This document shows, in pieces, positions 10,916 through 23,290 of a DNA stretch of 64,000 nt. How positions within the stretch are numbered: the stretch's first letter is position 1; the number at the start of each line of letters is the position of its first letter. The position numbers and the translations under genes were made by a program. The stretch covers positions 121,816 through 185,815 of the forward strand of contig ML976775.1 of NCBI GenBank assembly GCA_010015655.1. Direction: 5' to 3'. The notes beneath the pieces are model-generated. The model worked only from the letters and a program-made list of their open reading frames with translations, searched no databases and was not told the DNA's origin. Origin of the DNA: Bimuria novae-zelandiae CBS 107.79 (lineage: Eukaryota; Ascomycota; Dothideomycetes; Pleosporales; Didymosphaeriaceae).

Positions 10916-13900
10916 AACATAAACAATAAATATTTAGAAATATAGAAAATTGGTTCTTGCAGGGAGATTAGCATCCAGAAGTGTACATAACTTCTGTTGC
11001 GGGGGAGATTGATCGCAGTTGAGAATACTGTTGTAAGGATGACTCCTAAAAGGTAGCTTTGGGATTCACGTTTCCGTAATTCAACTTTTCGTGAGAGACC
11101 CGGGTAGCCGGGAGCATGGGCGTAGCGAGTGGTGCTGTACTAGGTCGCAACAAAAGCCTAGGCAAAGCGGTAAATATATGTGCGTTTGATGATGTTGTCT
11201 CACACAGTATGGGTACATTTGCTTGCCAAAGTGGTGCCTAGACTGCTCAGCGAAGACCCAAACCTCAATATCGGGCATGTTGAAGAGTGATGAGGACGCC
11301 ATAGTGGGGCAGAATGAGGCTTCCCGCACTCAAAAGAAACGTCCTGTTGTAGAGAGAGCGATCATTAGCATTCCTATGGTTAGGTAGGGAGACCTTGCAC
11401 ATCCAGAATGGTAGGATATTTGTGCCCCTTGCCGGTGCTTTCTCTAGCCTCACAGCCACCCTATGAGTTTGTGCGGCCAGAATGCATAGCTAGTAATGCT
11501 CGTGGAAAGCCAAAATGCTGCATAGCCCTAAAACCCCGCTCTTGCCCGTTAATAGTCGTTCAACGTTTCGACTCTCTGGCTCGCCAACCGTCAACGGCGT
11601 TCCCAACGGAATCAACTCGCAAGAATCTAAGCAGTGCATTATTCACAGGACATCATACATCCCTTCCTTGGGTGGGCTGTTTCACTAATCCGCTCGCTTC
11701 CAGGAGTTGAGACTGTGGGGACAAAGTCTGGCCCATTCGATCGCGTGCCGGACGGTACCTGAAGATCTCCCGAGGTCCGCAACCGTGTCGCCCATTACCC
11801 AATCACCAGGAATGGAATCCGTTACCTAAAGGCAGTGTCGGTACTGCTGAGGTGTCAAAACGGGTCTGTTGCCCGATGATCGAACCGTGGTTCTCTGGAT
11901 GCAGAAAGCCGAGGAAGACGGAGACAGCGAAACGGAGGTGGTGGCAAGCACGGCTCCGACACCCGATGGCCCCAACCATGTATTGTGTTGAGTCGGTTTG
12001 CCCAATATGGTACACGAAAATTAATACAAATCGAATGGCGCAGAAAGCTAGACGTGCTGATGGTGAACATCTGAGCATGTCCTCGGGCATGACTCATAAA
12101 GTGGAACCATGAAAAATGGACTTTCCGTGGTGTGAAACTTTGCACTAGAGACGATGATGAGGGAATGGCGAGAAAAAGCTGACGAAAAGTCCGACTAGTA
12201 GTTCTGCTCTTGCTGAACTGAACGGTCGCCATCCCACTCTTCGCAACGTGTAGCTGAGCCTCGCTGATCTAGAAGAGATCCCACCATGATAGTCTTTACA
12301 TATGTACGATTGATGCTAGGGGAACCAAGACAAGATCTAAAGGGCAGATATAGTCAAACGGTTGCTCGATCAGAGATGTCCGGCGCGCTGCATATACGGA
12401 CGAGCGGCAGAAGGAGAAAAAACCTGCAAGCGAAATAGCGAAAAATAAGCCTGTCCGTCACAGTTTGCAGAGTGTTGTGAACACTAGGGCTACGGAGCTG
12501 GGCACGACTGCTTGCACGTGATGGCGTGAGAACCGAAGGTATCTGGCATCCGCGGGTTAGAGTATAATAGAGTAAGAATGCATAATTGAAAAATACATGT
12601 CGATTAAGTCGAACAACTCGCCTCGTGCTACCTTTGCACGAGGGCAAATTACCAGGGGAGCGCATCATCGATAAGTGTTCATACCATGCCCGCAGTAGCA
12701 CAGTTGTATCCCATCCATAGAGTAGAGGTCCAATCGAGAATTCTGCCTCCATCGCGCTCTGCGATGGGTCAACAACATGCAACGCGTCAGCTTCGTGCTT
12801 ATCTCCAACATCAGTTTTGTAGATCCCCCGTAAGTTGCCACGACCCACCAGTGCTTGTGCTTTGATCCTCAGGCTCAGCGCATACATGCTGCCTGGCCCA
12901 CGAGCTTGTCACACCGGCGTATCGGGGCGAACGAGTAAGGAGAAGTAGATTCGCGGGTTGGCGACGGGAGATCTTCGACGAGGCCACGTCGTCGATGGTT
13001 TGCACTACGGCTAATGTCGCCATGCGTATAGAACCTGGCGGATCAGCACCAAGGTACAGCAGCTTGCGCGTCATCTGTACGCGCCCAGCAATCCAAGGAG
13101 CTGGTCGTGACGGATGATGGCCGCTTAATGCGCACTCTATGGCGTGATGGCCTGGAGATCATGATTTCACTCCTCGTCAGACCTGACATCCCAACACCTG
13201 GGCAGTGTCTCGCCACGATCACGTGTGATAAGCTGATAACCTCTGCAGTCCCTTGCAAAATCCCACATTACCAACACGTTGAACATGCAGAAGCCGCATA
13301 ACGTACAATGCAGAGAGAGCTTCGGCAGTTTCTTCCTCATTAGTGCCCGTCAACACACTCCCCAGCATGACTTTCTTTGCGAATCTCGAATTTCTGTCCG
13401 CATCGACAGAATTCCTGGCCCCACACCTAAAGCGGGGTAACCGCCGGGAATAGACCACTTCATCCCTGCAATAAGTTCGAACATCGAATTTTGCGAAAGC
13501 GATGCGCATGCACTTTTCGATAATTCCATTGTGTCCGTTTGCGGGAGGCGGGCTAGACTACGTCGATGTTTCAACGCGATTGCAAATGTCTCGCTGCTGC
13601 ATAGAGGCGTTGATGCAGTGAGACGAGGCAGTTTGGGCTGCGGTTGGGCCTTGCATATGCGAGCCCGACGCACTAATTGTTGTACTGCAAAATGTTTTGC
13701 TTCTGCCTCGTGAGCAAGAGAAGCGCTGTAGCAGAACGCTAACCAGTGTACAACCCCTCCGATAATCCTCGGCAGCCATGGCGATCGTGCATTTGCGGCC
13801 GTTGAAATGAAACTAGACCCGCTAGTCATCTTTACGTACCCCGCAAACACGGACTCTGAGCAAATTCCGGCTTTCATGGTTACATGGAGGGGACTTGGTT

Positions 13901-14323
13901 GGACGACCGTGAACGGGTATTATTATTCGTTGGTATCATCAAAAAGCAGGACTCGAAGCGAATGCGCAGAGGGCCTACCTCGCGCCAAGTTTGCTCAAAC
14001 AACCCATCCCTCCCATCTACCGATAACCTTTCTTCTTCCTCCAGGCCGTCCCGGTGACAGCTAGCCTCCCAAATCCCTCGGTAACCTTCCAGCCTCCCTA
14101 CTAATGTACACCCAGCTGGCGCAGATAGTGGAGCCAGATCTGGCTCTGTAAATAGATATACGCTCGTCGCTTGAGAAGAGATATCCGCCCGCCCGGTGGT
14201 ATGCATATGCTTTTAGCATGTTGGGTAGAAACACGCTTGTAACGCCGGTGGGTAGCGAGTAGTCGTGAACTCGCAATATGCTTTGACTTTTTTCGATCCG
14301 TGGAAATCAGGGTCCATGGGCGA
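10916..14323. other. Gene-poor stretch, 3.4 kb
   Basis: GC content is normal, but no frame carries a recognisable domain or plausible exon chain. Frames such as 12354-12887 and 13350-13877 on the minus strand have arginine- and serine-rich random composition. I see nothing I can support. Confidence 0.45.
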
Positions 14324-14779
14324 TCATCCCGCACAGTAGCCCGTCATCCTTGCGCAGTGGTTGCAATAGTAGAGATTGGTGCCGAACTGCACCATACCGC
14401 CGATGGACTCGCGCCGGCAACGACTGCAGCAGAGCGTGGACGGACTGGCGAGACCTGAGTGGAAGCTAGATGTCGAACTGGAGGCGCTAGACGGAGACGT
14501 GGACACAGGCTGCAGTGGCTGCGCAGTCGGCCTGGTGCTATTGTGTGCTGCGCCCGTTTGCAGTTGGAGAAGTGAAGAAGCCTTAGCAGGTGCTGCCATG
14601 TGGTGCTCTGGAGAAAGTGGCCGTAATGCAAGCAGAGGATGATACGGATCCGAGGGAGTCTCTGGACAGTAGCCCGTCAAGGGCGTGGTACTCGGCGTCT
14701 CGGTGGAGAAGTGTGTTGATGAAACGGGAAGCGAGAAGTAGCAGGTAGGTGGTGAGTGGGTGGGTTCGTAGGTCCTCAT
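14324..14779 (-). CDS. Small fungal protein with C-terminal CxxC zinc-ribbon-like end
   Basis: A 151-residue protein, single exon from the Met at 14779. About 110 residues are Ser/Thr/Pro-rich and look disordered. The last 35 are compact: Cys118-x2-Cys121, then GGMVQFGTNLYYC, with Cys139-x2-Cys142 and an aromatic/Gly-rich end. Two CxxC pairs spaced 18 residues apart suggest a bound zinc. A strongly ordered end after a low-complexity start is unlikely to arise by chance, which is why I accept the gene. The open frame extends upstream to 15037, so a longer start is possible. I do not recognise a named family and propose no function. Confidence 0.6.
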   Translation of the reverse strand: MRTYEPTHSPPTCYFSLPVSSTHFSTETPSTTPLTGYCPETPSDPYHPLLALRPLSPEHHMAAPAKASSLLQLQTGAAHNSTRPTAQPLQPVSTSPSSASSSTSSFHSGLASPSTLCCSRCRRESIGGMVQFGTNLYYCNHCARMTGYCAG

Positions 14780-16835
14780 GTTATGTAGAGGTGCTTGGTT
14801 CGATGCAGGCAGTGTGTTCCATCTGAAAGTGGTTGCGGGATTTGGCCGCCCAAGATGCGGGCAGACACGAATATTATACCAGGTGGCACACGCTCGCATC
14901 TCGATGGGAAAACACTGGACGCATATGCATCGCCATACTGTGAAATCGGTCCAATCAGCACGCATGGAGACATCGGGATTGGCAACGTTGGCAGCCTGTC
15001 CGGCGTGCTGGGAATGCGGCGAGTGACTCAATGTCACAGCATCGGGTCGATGAGCTAGATCTCTCGATGCACATAGACTTTTGAATCCATCTTACCGTAT
15101 TATATTTCTTTATTGATTGGCCAGCACAGTTGGAAGCTTTCGTTTCGGCTCCGCAGGTAAGCAAAGCCGAGCGGCGTATACTCTGTAGTGGGCTCCGTGT
15201 TCCGAAGGCTGAGCCACTCGCTCCTCCAGATTACGCCACAGCCAGATCTCGGCGGACAATCCCACTCGAACAGCGAGATCTTTTAAGGGAGTGCATCTAG
15301 AGATCGATACTTCAAAGCATATGTCACTCACCTTGTGTCCGCGGGTGTTGCGGAGCGCTGCGGAGCGCTGCCCACCAAGTCCAGTCACACTACACAGCGT
15401 GTGATGCCTCAACTGAGACTCATCAGACCGCGCCCCTGCTGCTTGCGCAACCTTCTGCGGAACGCGCTGCAGGGACGCGCATCAGATAGAGGATTCGCCA
15501 AGCACTGTACGTTACTCCAGCGACCCTTCAATGCTGAAGCCCGACCTCTGCTCCACCCGACCACAGCCACACCGGAAGCATGCGGCATCTTTGAACATTG
15601 CAGATGTCAGCATATGTTCTGCATCGATTATGCAGAGTATGGTAGGTTGCTGATTGACAGTTCTCGATAATCAGCCTGCTATCGCCTCGCGTGTTGAATC
15701 AGCGGGCCGAACTGTGGGGGAGTGTAGACCAGACTGCTGCCTGTGCGACCGTTTCGCAACAAAGAGCGCCCAGACCCAAGGCTCACTCAACGAGCAAACA
15801 GCAAATATCAAATAGCCATTCGCCATTTGTCCTGTACAACAAACGCTGTATGTTTCCAGACAGTATATCTACTATCGCCCTCCGCGCTTCGCAAAACATC
15901 TACATACAAGCCGTAACAGCGGCCAAGCATTCTAAGGTTCGGGGCCGTCCATGTGACTCTGAGCACAAGTAATCCGCATCCGACGTGCCCGTGAAAGCGT
16001 GTAATCATTCGAATGTGGGAGAACTGCTATTCCAGCGGGGTGGGCCGTTACGGTGGCATTGCTTGCTCAAACACTGCAACGCCGGTGCAAGGCTGCTGTA
16101 ACTGACACTTCGGAAGCATTGGCGGCAATTAGGTTGGCGCAGACGAACGAGAGGCCGACGAACGGTCACAGGGTCCAACGCCACGGTGCACGGATTTGCG
16201 GAGGCAGGCAAGACTCCGATGTTCAAACGGACCAACTGTTATGACTTGACTGGGGGATGCGGCACTTGTATCATGAGGCAACTCAGAGTATCAAGGGAAC
16301 CCCATCGCAGCGTACCAAGTTAGCCCACGGACATATTGGTAAGCTTTGAGCTTTTAGATACTGGGAACCTGAAGCGGGTCAGTCACGTGAATTTCGTCAT
16401 CCCGCCCCAAGGCTTCGTCCGATCTCTGCCCGTCCCTACGGTCAATCAGCTGGGGTGGTCATGCGCAGTTTATGAGGAGCTGCCGCGTCTCTGATGGGGA
16501 ACTATATAAAGAGGCACCTGCTCGTACTGTCCTGCATCCTGAAAGCCACGCTGCCAAAAAGGGCGCGCATGCAGCGGCAGGCGGCAAGGTGGTGCGACGA
16601 TGACCCAAAGTCGCAGGTCGGCGACATGATCCGATGTGCTTTCACCTATCGTAGCCGGCTCGCAGTCGGTGCGTCATAAAGCTGCACAACCCCCGCGAGT
16701 TTCTTGTCGCGTCTATATCTTTCTCTCACAGGCGAACGCGGCCCCGCTATCGCTCTGCTGGTACCTGCCCCTCCCCGCCGTACATCGTTTCTGCAGTCCA
16801 ACACAACCCTTCAGTGAACTTCACAATCTTGCGTT
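14780..16835. other. Gene-free stretch
   Basis: This covers the upstream side of the CxxC gene and the promoter side of the phosphogluconolactonase gene. A short tandem duplication of GCGGAGCGCT lies near 15351-15373. No other gene is supported. Confidence 0.45.
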
Positions 16836-17741
16836 ATGGGTAAACCTCCGAATGTACGTGATTCGTCGGAGAGCAGTGAATGTCCACCATACGCTGACTT
16901 TGCTTTGTGCAGCTGTACGCGTTCCAGAACGTGGAAGAACTGGCCCCGAGCCTTCGCGCCTAGTACGCCACACCCCACGCAGCACAATTTCTTTAGCTGA
17001 CTATCGGTCTTTGCTTCCAGCGTGCTAGAAGCACAGAACGCCGCAATCAGCCGGCACGGCGTTTTCCGTGTCGCGGTATCTGGCGGAAGTCTGCCAAAGG
17101 TCTTGGGTCAAGCTCTTCTCAAAGAGACCAATGGCGAAGGCAAGGTCCAGTTTGACAAGTGGGAAATGTTCTACGCGGATGAGCGGCTCGTGCCTCTCGA
17201 CCACGAAGACAGCAATCACCGTCTGGTGAAGGCGGAACTTCTGGATAAGATACCTGCGGAGCTCGGGCAGCCAAAGGTTTTCACAATCGACGTCAAGTAT
17301 TTGGACGACCCGCAGGAGCTGGCAGATCAGTACGAGCAGACACTCGTCAGCGTCTTTGCGGCACGCGACAGCGTAAGACTGCCCATGTTCGACCTGCTGC
17401 TTCTTGGATGCGGGCCTGATGGCCATACCTGCAGCTTGTTCCCCGGCTCCCCTCTTCTGCGCGAAACCGAGGCTTGGATTCTTAAGATTGAGGACTCGCC
17501 GAAGCCGCCGCCGAAACGCATCACTCTTTCGCTACCAGTCGTTACGCACGGCATCAAAATCGCCTTTGTCGCCACCGGTGGGGGAAAGAAGGACATCATG
17601 AAGGAGATATTTGACAAGGACGACGGGCGAGAGCTACCTTGCGGACTTGTCAACGCACAAGCGCAAGAGAGGGTCAGTTGGTTTGTGGACTACCCAGCCA
17701 TCGAGGGAGTGTCTTTCCCCGCCCGTCGGGGCAGCCTGTAG
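16836..17741 (+). CDS. 6-phosphogluconolactonase
   Basis: Hydrolyses 6-phosphogluconolactone to 6-phosphogluconate, the second step of the oxidative pentose phosphate pathway, in the cytosol. Exons are 16836-16853, 16913-16962 and 17021-17741, giving 262 residues, a normal length for the eukaryotic enzyme. Joining the first two small exons yields an N-terminus MGKPPNLYAFQNVEELAPSL typical of the family. Conserved blocks are AVSGGSLPKVLG (phosphate-binding loop), the acidic FYADERLVP block with NHR downstream, and GCGPDGHTCSLFPGSP, the catalytic signature. The first exon codes for only six residues. A small inverted-repeat element lies 235 bases after the stop. Function is near certain from family knowledge. 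Confidence 0.96.
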
Positions 17742-17975
17742 GGGTTGACAGTCTCTAAGAAAGGCAGATGCGAGGTCGCTTTTAGGAAAGGAAGATTTCG
17801 ACGTGTCTGTCGGTCTCTGGTTCCGCTCCGTACTATTCCTCACGGCGGTCGCTCTGAGCGTCTTCAGAGAAGCATGCAGCTCTCTGTGTGCCTACTGAAG
17901 GCGGGATAGGTCACTAGAATAGATACTTAAACTTCAGTTCGCTTGTACCGCAATCTTTGCGGATGTTTGCGATGT

Positions 17976-18121
17976 CTCTCACGTAAAATTGAAAGCTGGC
18001 TATACAATACTACGTTAACAACCAAAGTTTAGCCTTTGTATTATCTATCCTAGGGTTACTTATTATGTTTTCCTGCTATAAAGTCTAGCCTTTATAACCC
18101 ACTTCTACCTTTACGCGAGAG
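17976..18121. repeat. MITE-like repeat, copy 1
   Basis: A 146-base element with imperfect inverted ends: it starts CTCTCACGTAAA and ends TTTACGCGAGAG. It is related along its length, in the same orientation, to the element at 38451-38587; shared internal blocks include GTATTATCTAT and CCCACTTCTAC. GATGT precedes the left end and follows the right end. Differences between copies are largely transitions. Confidence 0.75.
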
Positions 18122-18250
18122 GATGTGCCTCTGGGTTAGCTTAGTGTTTAGTCAGCACCGATAAGATAGGAGCTGGCTCCATTGCCAATGTTTACTTGCG
18201 CATCACTCACCAGTTCCGACCGCTGTCAACCAGTTCACACTGCAATTGCA

Positions 18251-19979
18251 ATGCCGATACCGTCGCTGAGCCCGGCAACGACATCGCGCAGTCAGCTCCA
18301 CAGAACCCAAAGTATCTCCACCCGGTCAGAAGTACTGTTACATCCCCGTGCTGTTGCTTTCAATGTACTGACTACTGACACGGCAACAGCGTCTCGGAGA
18401 ACCCGGCCCGGATGAGCACGGTGGCGGCGCCACTGCATCGAACCCACTACGCAAGCACTCCGACTCCCAGATCCCCCCACACGAACAAGCAAGCGGCGAT
18501 GTAGCGAAGAAGCGGAGCTTCCTGCCTCAGCGGGGGCTGCCAAAGCCCATAGGGAGAGCCGTTGGCGCAGCTGAACCGGGAGCCTCGAGGACTAGGCAAG
18601 AGATTGTAAACTCCAAGCAAGCGGCCAGTAGCATGCCGCCACCTCAAGCCCGTCCTCGACCACGATCACTATACCAGACCCGGGGCAAAGAGCAAGTTAC
18701 AGCCGTAGGAACAGCTGGCGTCGCGGATTCGCCCGATACTATAACCAGGGCACCGATTTCGGCAGGGCTGAGCCGAACTCAGTCGTTGAGACAGCCGGGC
18801 TTTCCTTCACAAGCATCACCAGCAGCCACGCGCCGCATTCACACACGCACGCAATCAACAAGCACGGCAATCGATGCTCGTAAAGAGACCACGGAAGTCG
18901 ATCATCCTATTCGTCGCACAGAAAGGCCGAAGTCCCTAGTAGCGGCACCCACGCATACGAGGCCGTCTGGCAGCGTCTCTACAGAAGCTGCCAGTGGTGT
19001 CGCCCGGAGTATTGCTCGACTTGACTCGATCCAACGATCCGCGAGCACGCGTTCGAAGGCCACTATACCGCATGGTCGCGCAACATCCAGCACTTTGGAC
19101 GGATCTGGACCTAATTCACAATCGAGTGACGGACGTGAGGGTCTCAAACAAGAGCCGAAAAGGTCCGCTCGGCCTGCATTCTCCACTCTGCAACAACATT
19201 TCACCCCCAGGAAAGCGGGAAAGGCACCAACGTCCGCGTTTCTCCACGCGCCAGAACCGACAAATCATGTTTTTCCACCAGAGATCATCTCTCTCCAAAA
19301 CGAGCTTCTACAACTGCATCTGTTGCATGAGTCGTCGGCACTGACAAACAAGCAGTGGGAATCGAGCGCCCATAAGGCGTTGCAAATGAAGTTCGACGAA
19401 GTCGCAAGTCTCAATGAGCTCATGCAGGAGAAGGAACGTTATGGACAGGAGCAGAAAAATCTCCTTGCCCTGCGTGACTGGAGTGGGTCAAATTCTCTAT
19501 CCGGGTTGGTAGAGTATATCCAAGCTCTTTCCGGCCCTCTGCATGAGCTTCCATCATTATTAGACCCTGGTGGTCGGTTCTTCCATCTTGTCGAAGCATA
19601 CGGGATGTGGTTTTTGAGGGTGGATGAAGTATGGTCGGGACGCAGAGAACCTCCTGCGCAAAGAAGTGTAATGCACTCTCTTGAAGGGTTAGGCGATTCG
19701 TGGAGAGGCGAACATGCGGCAATGACTCGGAAGCTGACTGCTTTTGCACGTCATCTGGACGGTCTACCTCCAACGGTGAAAGGTTCCAGCATTGCGCATA
19801 TTGTCTCAAGGTGCCAGTCTCTAGTTGATGGTTTGTTGAGCGAGCTGCAGGTCATGCAGGTTACTGAAGCTGTGGTTGTAGCTAGAGAGAAGCGATGGGT
19901 GGAGGGGCGGCTCCGAAACATTGCTCAAGATGTTGAAGTACAACCGGAGGCAGACGAGGAGGCCTGGCGTCTATACTAA
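18251..19979 (+). CDS. Unrecognised fungal protein, disordered N-terminus and helical C-terminus
   Basis: Exons 18251-18331 and 18390-19979 give 556 residues. The intron (GTACTG...CTACTGACAC...ACAG) restores a frame that is open across 80 codons upstream of the first internal Met of exon 2, and gives a basic, Ser/Thr-rich start. An in-frame ATG at 18188 is an alternative. Roughly the first 330 residues are low-complexity and rich in Ser, Thr, Arg and Pro. The rest is predicted helical, with the block PPEIISLQNELLQLHLLHES, then a coiled stretch and several conserved-looking tryptophans (for example AYGMWFLRVDEVW). I have no named family for it. The layout (charged disordered arm plus coiled-coil body) would suit a cytoskeletal or spindle-associated adaptor, but that is speculation. 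Confidence 0.75.
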
Positions 19980-21842
19980 GATCCCACGACTGGTTCTCGC
20001 GCAACTGTCTTGCCTGTGTTGTGAGTCTGAAAGTACCTAAGTAAACATCACATTATGTTGGGATTTCCAATGTTCCAGGCTTTGCTGACAAGTGTCGGAT
20101 TTCGTGCAATCCCAAACTCTAGGGTGACACAGGAGAGGTGCGTGCACGTAGGAAAGACTACGAATTTGGAAGCCAGACTCTATCATGTTGTGCCAATCAC
20201 ACCTGCAAACCACTGTGTACAGCCTCATCTGACAGTCGGACATGTCACGGAGGGAGCCGCCGCGTCCGCACCATCATCACAGTGTTTCATTTCTCGCATC
20301 TTACCGCGTGGATAGATTCTAGGAATGCCCGGGCTGCTAGCACTGAGACATGGCGTAATCTTCCGGACTGATGTGCCGTGCCTCTGGCAAGTTGCCGGCT
20401 CGGCAACGCCCACCATTTTTGACCCACACGCCATGATGTTGCGACAGCCATCGTGTGGCTCTGACATCAGATCTCTTAGTAATCACACTAACCCAAAGGG
20501 CTGCTAGACTATCTTACAAAGCCTTGTAGATTATTCTTGTAAGCAGGAATCACTATGGCGACGATTCTCCGTGCTGCTCATACGCTGCTGCTTTGCACGT
20601 GCACAGCGCTGCATTTATCTTTTTACGAAGAAGCGCTCTTTCACAATGGCACCGTTCAAGTCCAGCGCTCGGATCCCTGCAGAGCTGCGTCACTCCTGAA
20701 CTTTTCTTGCCAACTCGCTCAGTCCTTCGTCGCCTTGCAGTTGACATTCATCAATCCAGTTCGCCGCAGGACAAATCTTTCGGGCCTGAAAATAGGGTGC
20801 CAGTGCGGCCTTGTTGATATTAATTGGAACAAATTTGAACTTTCCGCCATCTGATTTTATCTCCGAGGTACGCACAGCAGCTGCCCGAAGTATCTCACGG
20901 CATCCGTTGCACACGTAATAGTTTTGCGGTCAGATCAAGGATCTCGCCATGCCATCGAGTGAGTGCGTACTTCTACGGTCCTACCCTAGGCTAGCATGCG
21001 TGCCTAACTCTTGCAGTCTGGAATAATCATCATTGCCAAGCTCCAGAGGATTGACACGCACTCCACTCACAAGCGCCTTACTAATCATCTAGCATTGCCG
21101 TACTCAATACTTTCCGGCCATGACAGTTTGACCTAGTAGAGATTGCTGACTTGGACTGGATTACTCTTCGCGAAACGTATAGCGCATAGATCCGATTGTC
21201 TCTACTTTTGAAGGGCCTCTACTTTTGAAGGGCCAATCCCACACATGGATGCTGGGAAAGTGAGGAAAAGGCCATGGGCCCCAGAGAGTTGGATTGAATC
21301 ACATACCAAGCGTCGGAATTCTTCCGCTGTAGCTACGTACGGGCGAACCCTGCTCCGGCAACATGCCGGCCGCGATCGTACTGACAGCGAAAGTCTTGAC
21401 CAACGAAAGCTGCCTCCACTGTACACTCCAGCCTGCAGCACAGTAGCTGGGCCGCTCACAACGGGACCTATCGGACTGCCCTTTTCTGTGCATCAGAGCT
21501 CCGAATTCAGGTCCAGATCTCAATCTCTCTTTGACTCGCCCCAGCATGCTTTAGGTGAGCCATGGTTGAGGAGCATTCGAGGTGCGATCAAATTTCCACT
21601 TGCACATGGACTTGCCTGTTTTTAGCGCGCTGACCGCTGTCGCCATGTGTGGTGAGCTTAGCGCGCGTGGCATGTTGCCCATTCAAAGCAAAGTGCCTGT
21701 GCACCGTCTAGTCCGACATCGTATTCATAGACCAAAGCTGATTACAGACCGCACAGAATCGAGCCCCCGAGCGCTTGAATGGGAGCCATCTCCCCGACCC
21801 ATCGGTAGCGGCACGTATCTGTCTCAGTTCGGCACTGACCAC
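19980..21842. other. Gene-free stretch
   Basis: No supported gene. A 17-base unit TCTACTTTTGAAGGGCC occurs twice in tandem at about 21200-21234. The frame upstream of 21843 stays open to 21582, so the next gene could start a little earlier. Confidence 0.45.
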
Positions 21843-23290
21843 ATGCCGCACGAGCCTGCGGCAGGAGACCTGAGCTGTTGTTCATCGGGCTGTCAAGGCC
21901 AGAAGTGCCTCAGCGTCCGAGCCCTTCTACATGAACTTGCCTCAGAAGTGGCGTTGCTCGACTCTAGAGCAGCATTGCTATTACAAAGAGACCATCGTTC
22001 TTCCGTTGAAGTAAGTTTGCCTTCGGTCTTTAGTCTGAATCGGGTCCTAATCGCCACAATCTTCTTCTTCGTAAACTTAGCTCACGCCTGACTTGGTGCT
22101 CTCAGTTACATGATCCCGAAGAAGTCTCTATAAAAAAGATACTCCAGTGGGCGCTGAAGAAAGTCTCAGAGACCAGCCTTAACCTACAATATCACATCGA
22201 CCATCCCGCCTCACGCAGCCCCGAACAGAACGCATCTCAACAGAACGCATCTCAACCTGACACCACTGTGAATATGAGGAGAGGCCATACCTTTCCAGAT
22301 TTGCGCGATGAGCACTCCCCCCCCACTAGGCCGTACATGCCTTCCTATCACAGCTTCACGTCTCTTACAAATTCTGCCAATGCAGCAGATCCTGGCCGAA
22401 ACAACCCTTATAGCAGCGAGATGCCGCCGACAACGAATTCTCCCCATCATACGGCATCCTCCTCGGGATCCGTGTTCATGGGACCACACTCGCCATTGCA
22501 GGCGCCGCAACCTACACGACCGACAATGTTACCATCGCCATCGTCGATGCACTTTTCGAGCGTTTCCACTCTGGCACCCATCTCACCTCCTGTACCAGCT
22601 GCTACGCAAGCAGCTGCGCAGTCGACATTCTTACAGGATTTACAGCATCAAATTAGCGTCAAGACCATAGCACACCAAAGTCTCCAGCGCGAATATGAAA
22701 ACTTGCTTCAGAAACTCGACAGACAACGCACCAAATGCGCAACATTGGAGAAGAAGTTTGAAGTTAGTGATGTGGAAATCAACAATCTCACAGACGAGAA
22801 AGAAATGTTACTAGCGCAGGTGGCAGCAATGGAACGCCAGGTTGAAGAACTTCAAGAAAGCAGGGACGAGAGTCGACGACAGCTGGTCGCGAATGGAGCA
22901 CAATACATGCGGATTATGGAGATGGCAAATCGTCTGCAAGCGCAAAGTGCTGAAGACAAGAAACGGTGGGATGCCGAGAAAGCAGAATTACAACAGCGGA
23001 TCAGGGTTCTGGAGGAGGCAATGGTCACTGGTACTGATTCTGATCATCCGGATCGTAGTCCGCCTCCCTCCATCATTTTCGCCTATAGTTCCGGCAGTAG
23101 AGCTTCTCCATCAACCGAGACGATTAACGTGCTTCGAGGCGAGATCGGACGACTGCGTATCCGAACTCAAACGCTGGAAAAGGCACTGCAGACGACCAAA
23201 GAAGAAGGAATGTCCATCCAAGAAGCTGCAAAGACTCTGATGAACTCTGGGGGCAAGATTGAACAGGCCACCCGTGGAGCACTGGAATGA
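21843..23290 (+). CDS. Coiled-coil protein of unknown function
   Basis: Exons 21843-22010 and 22106-23290 give 450 residues. The intron starts GTAAGT and ends CTCAG with a CGCCTGAC branch-like site; it joins LLQRDHRSSVE to LHDPEEVSIKK in frame. Residues 1-90 contain a short Cys-rich patch (LSCCSSGCQGQKC) and helices. Residues 90-230 are Ser/Pro/Thr-rich. Residues 230-400 form a long heptad-rich coiled coil (from STFLQDLQHQISVKT through MERQVEELQESRDE). The end is again coiled. QNASQ is repeated from a 15-base tandem duplication at about 22231-22260. The start is the Met at 21843; earlier in-frame Mets exist. I do not recognise the family. Its shape suggests a scaffold or tether. Confidence 0.78.

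Noticed and set aside
12354..13877. Several overlapping frames of 70-177 codons
   Set aside because: Random composition, no shared motif and no plausible splice chain.
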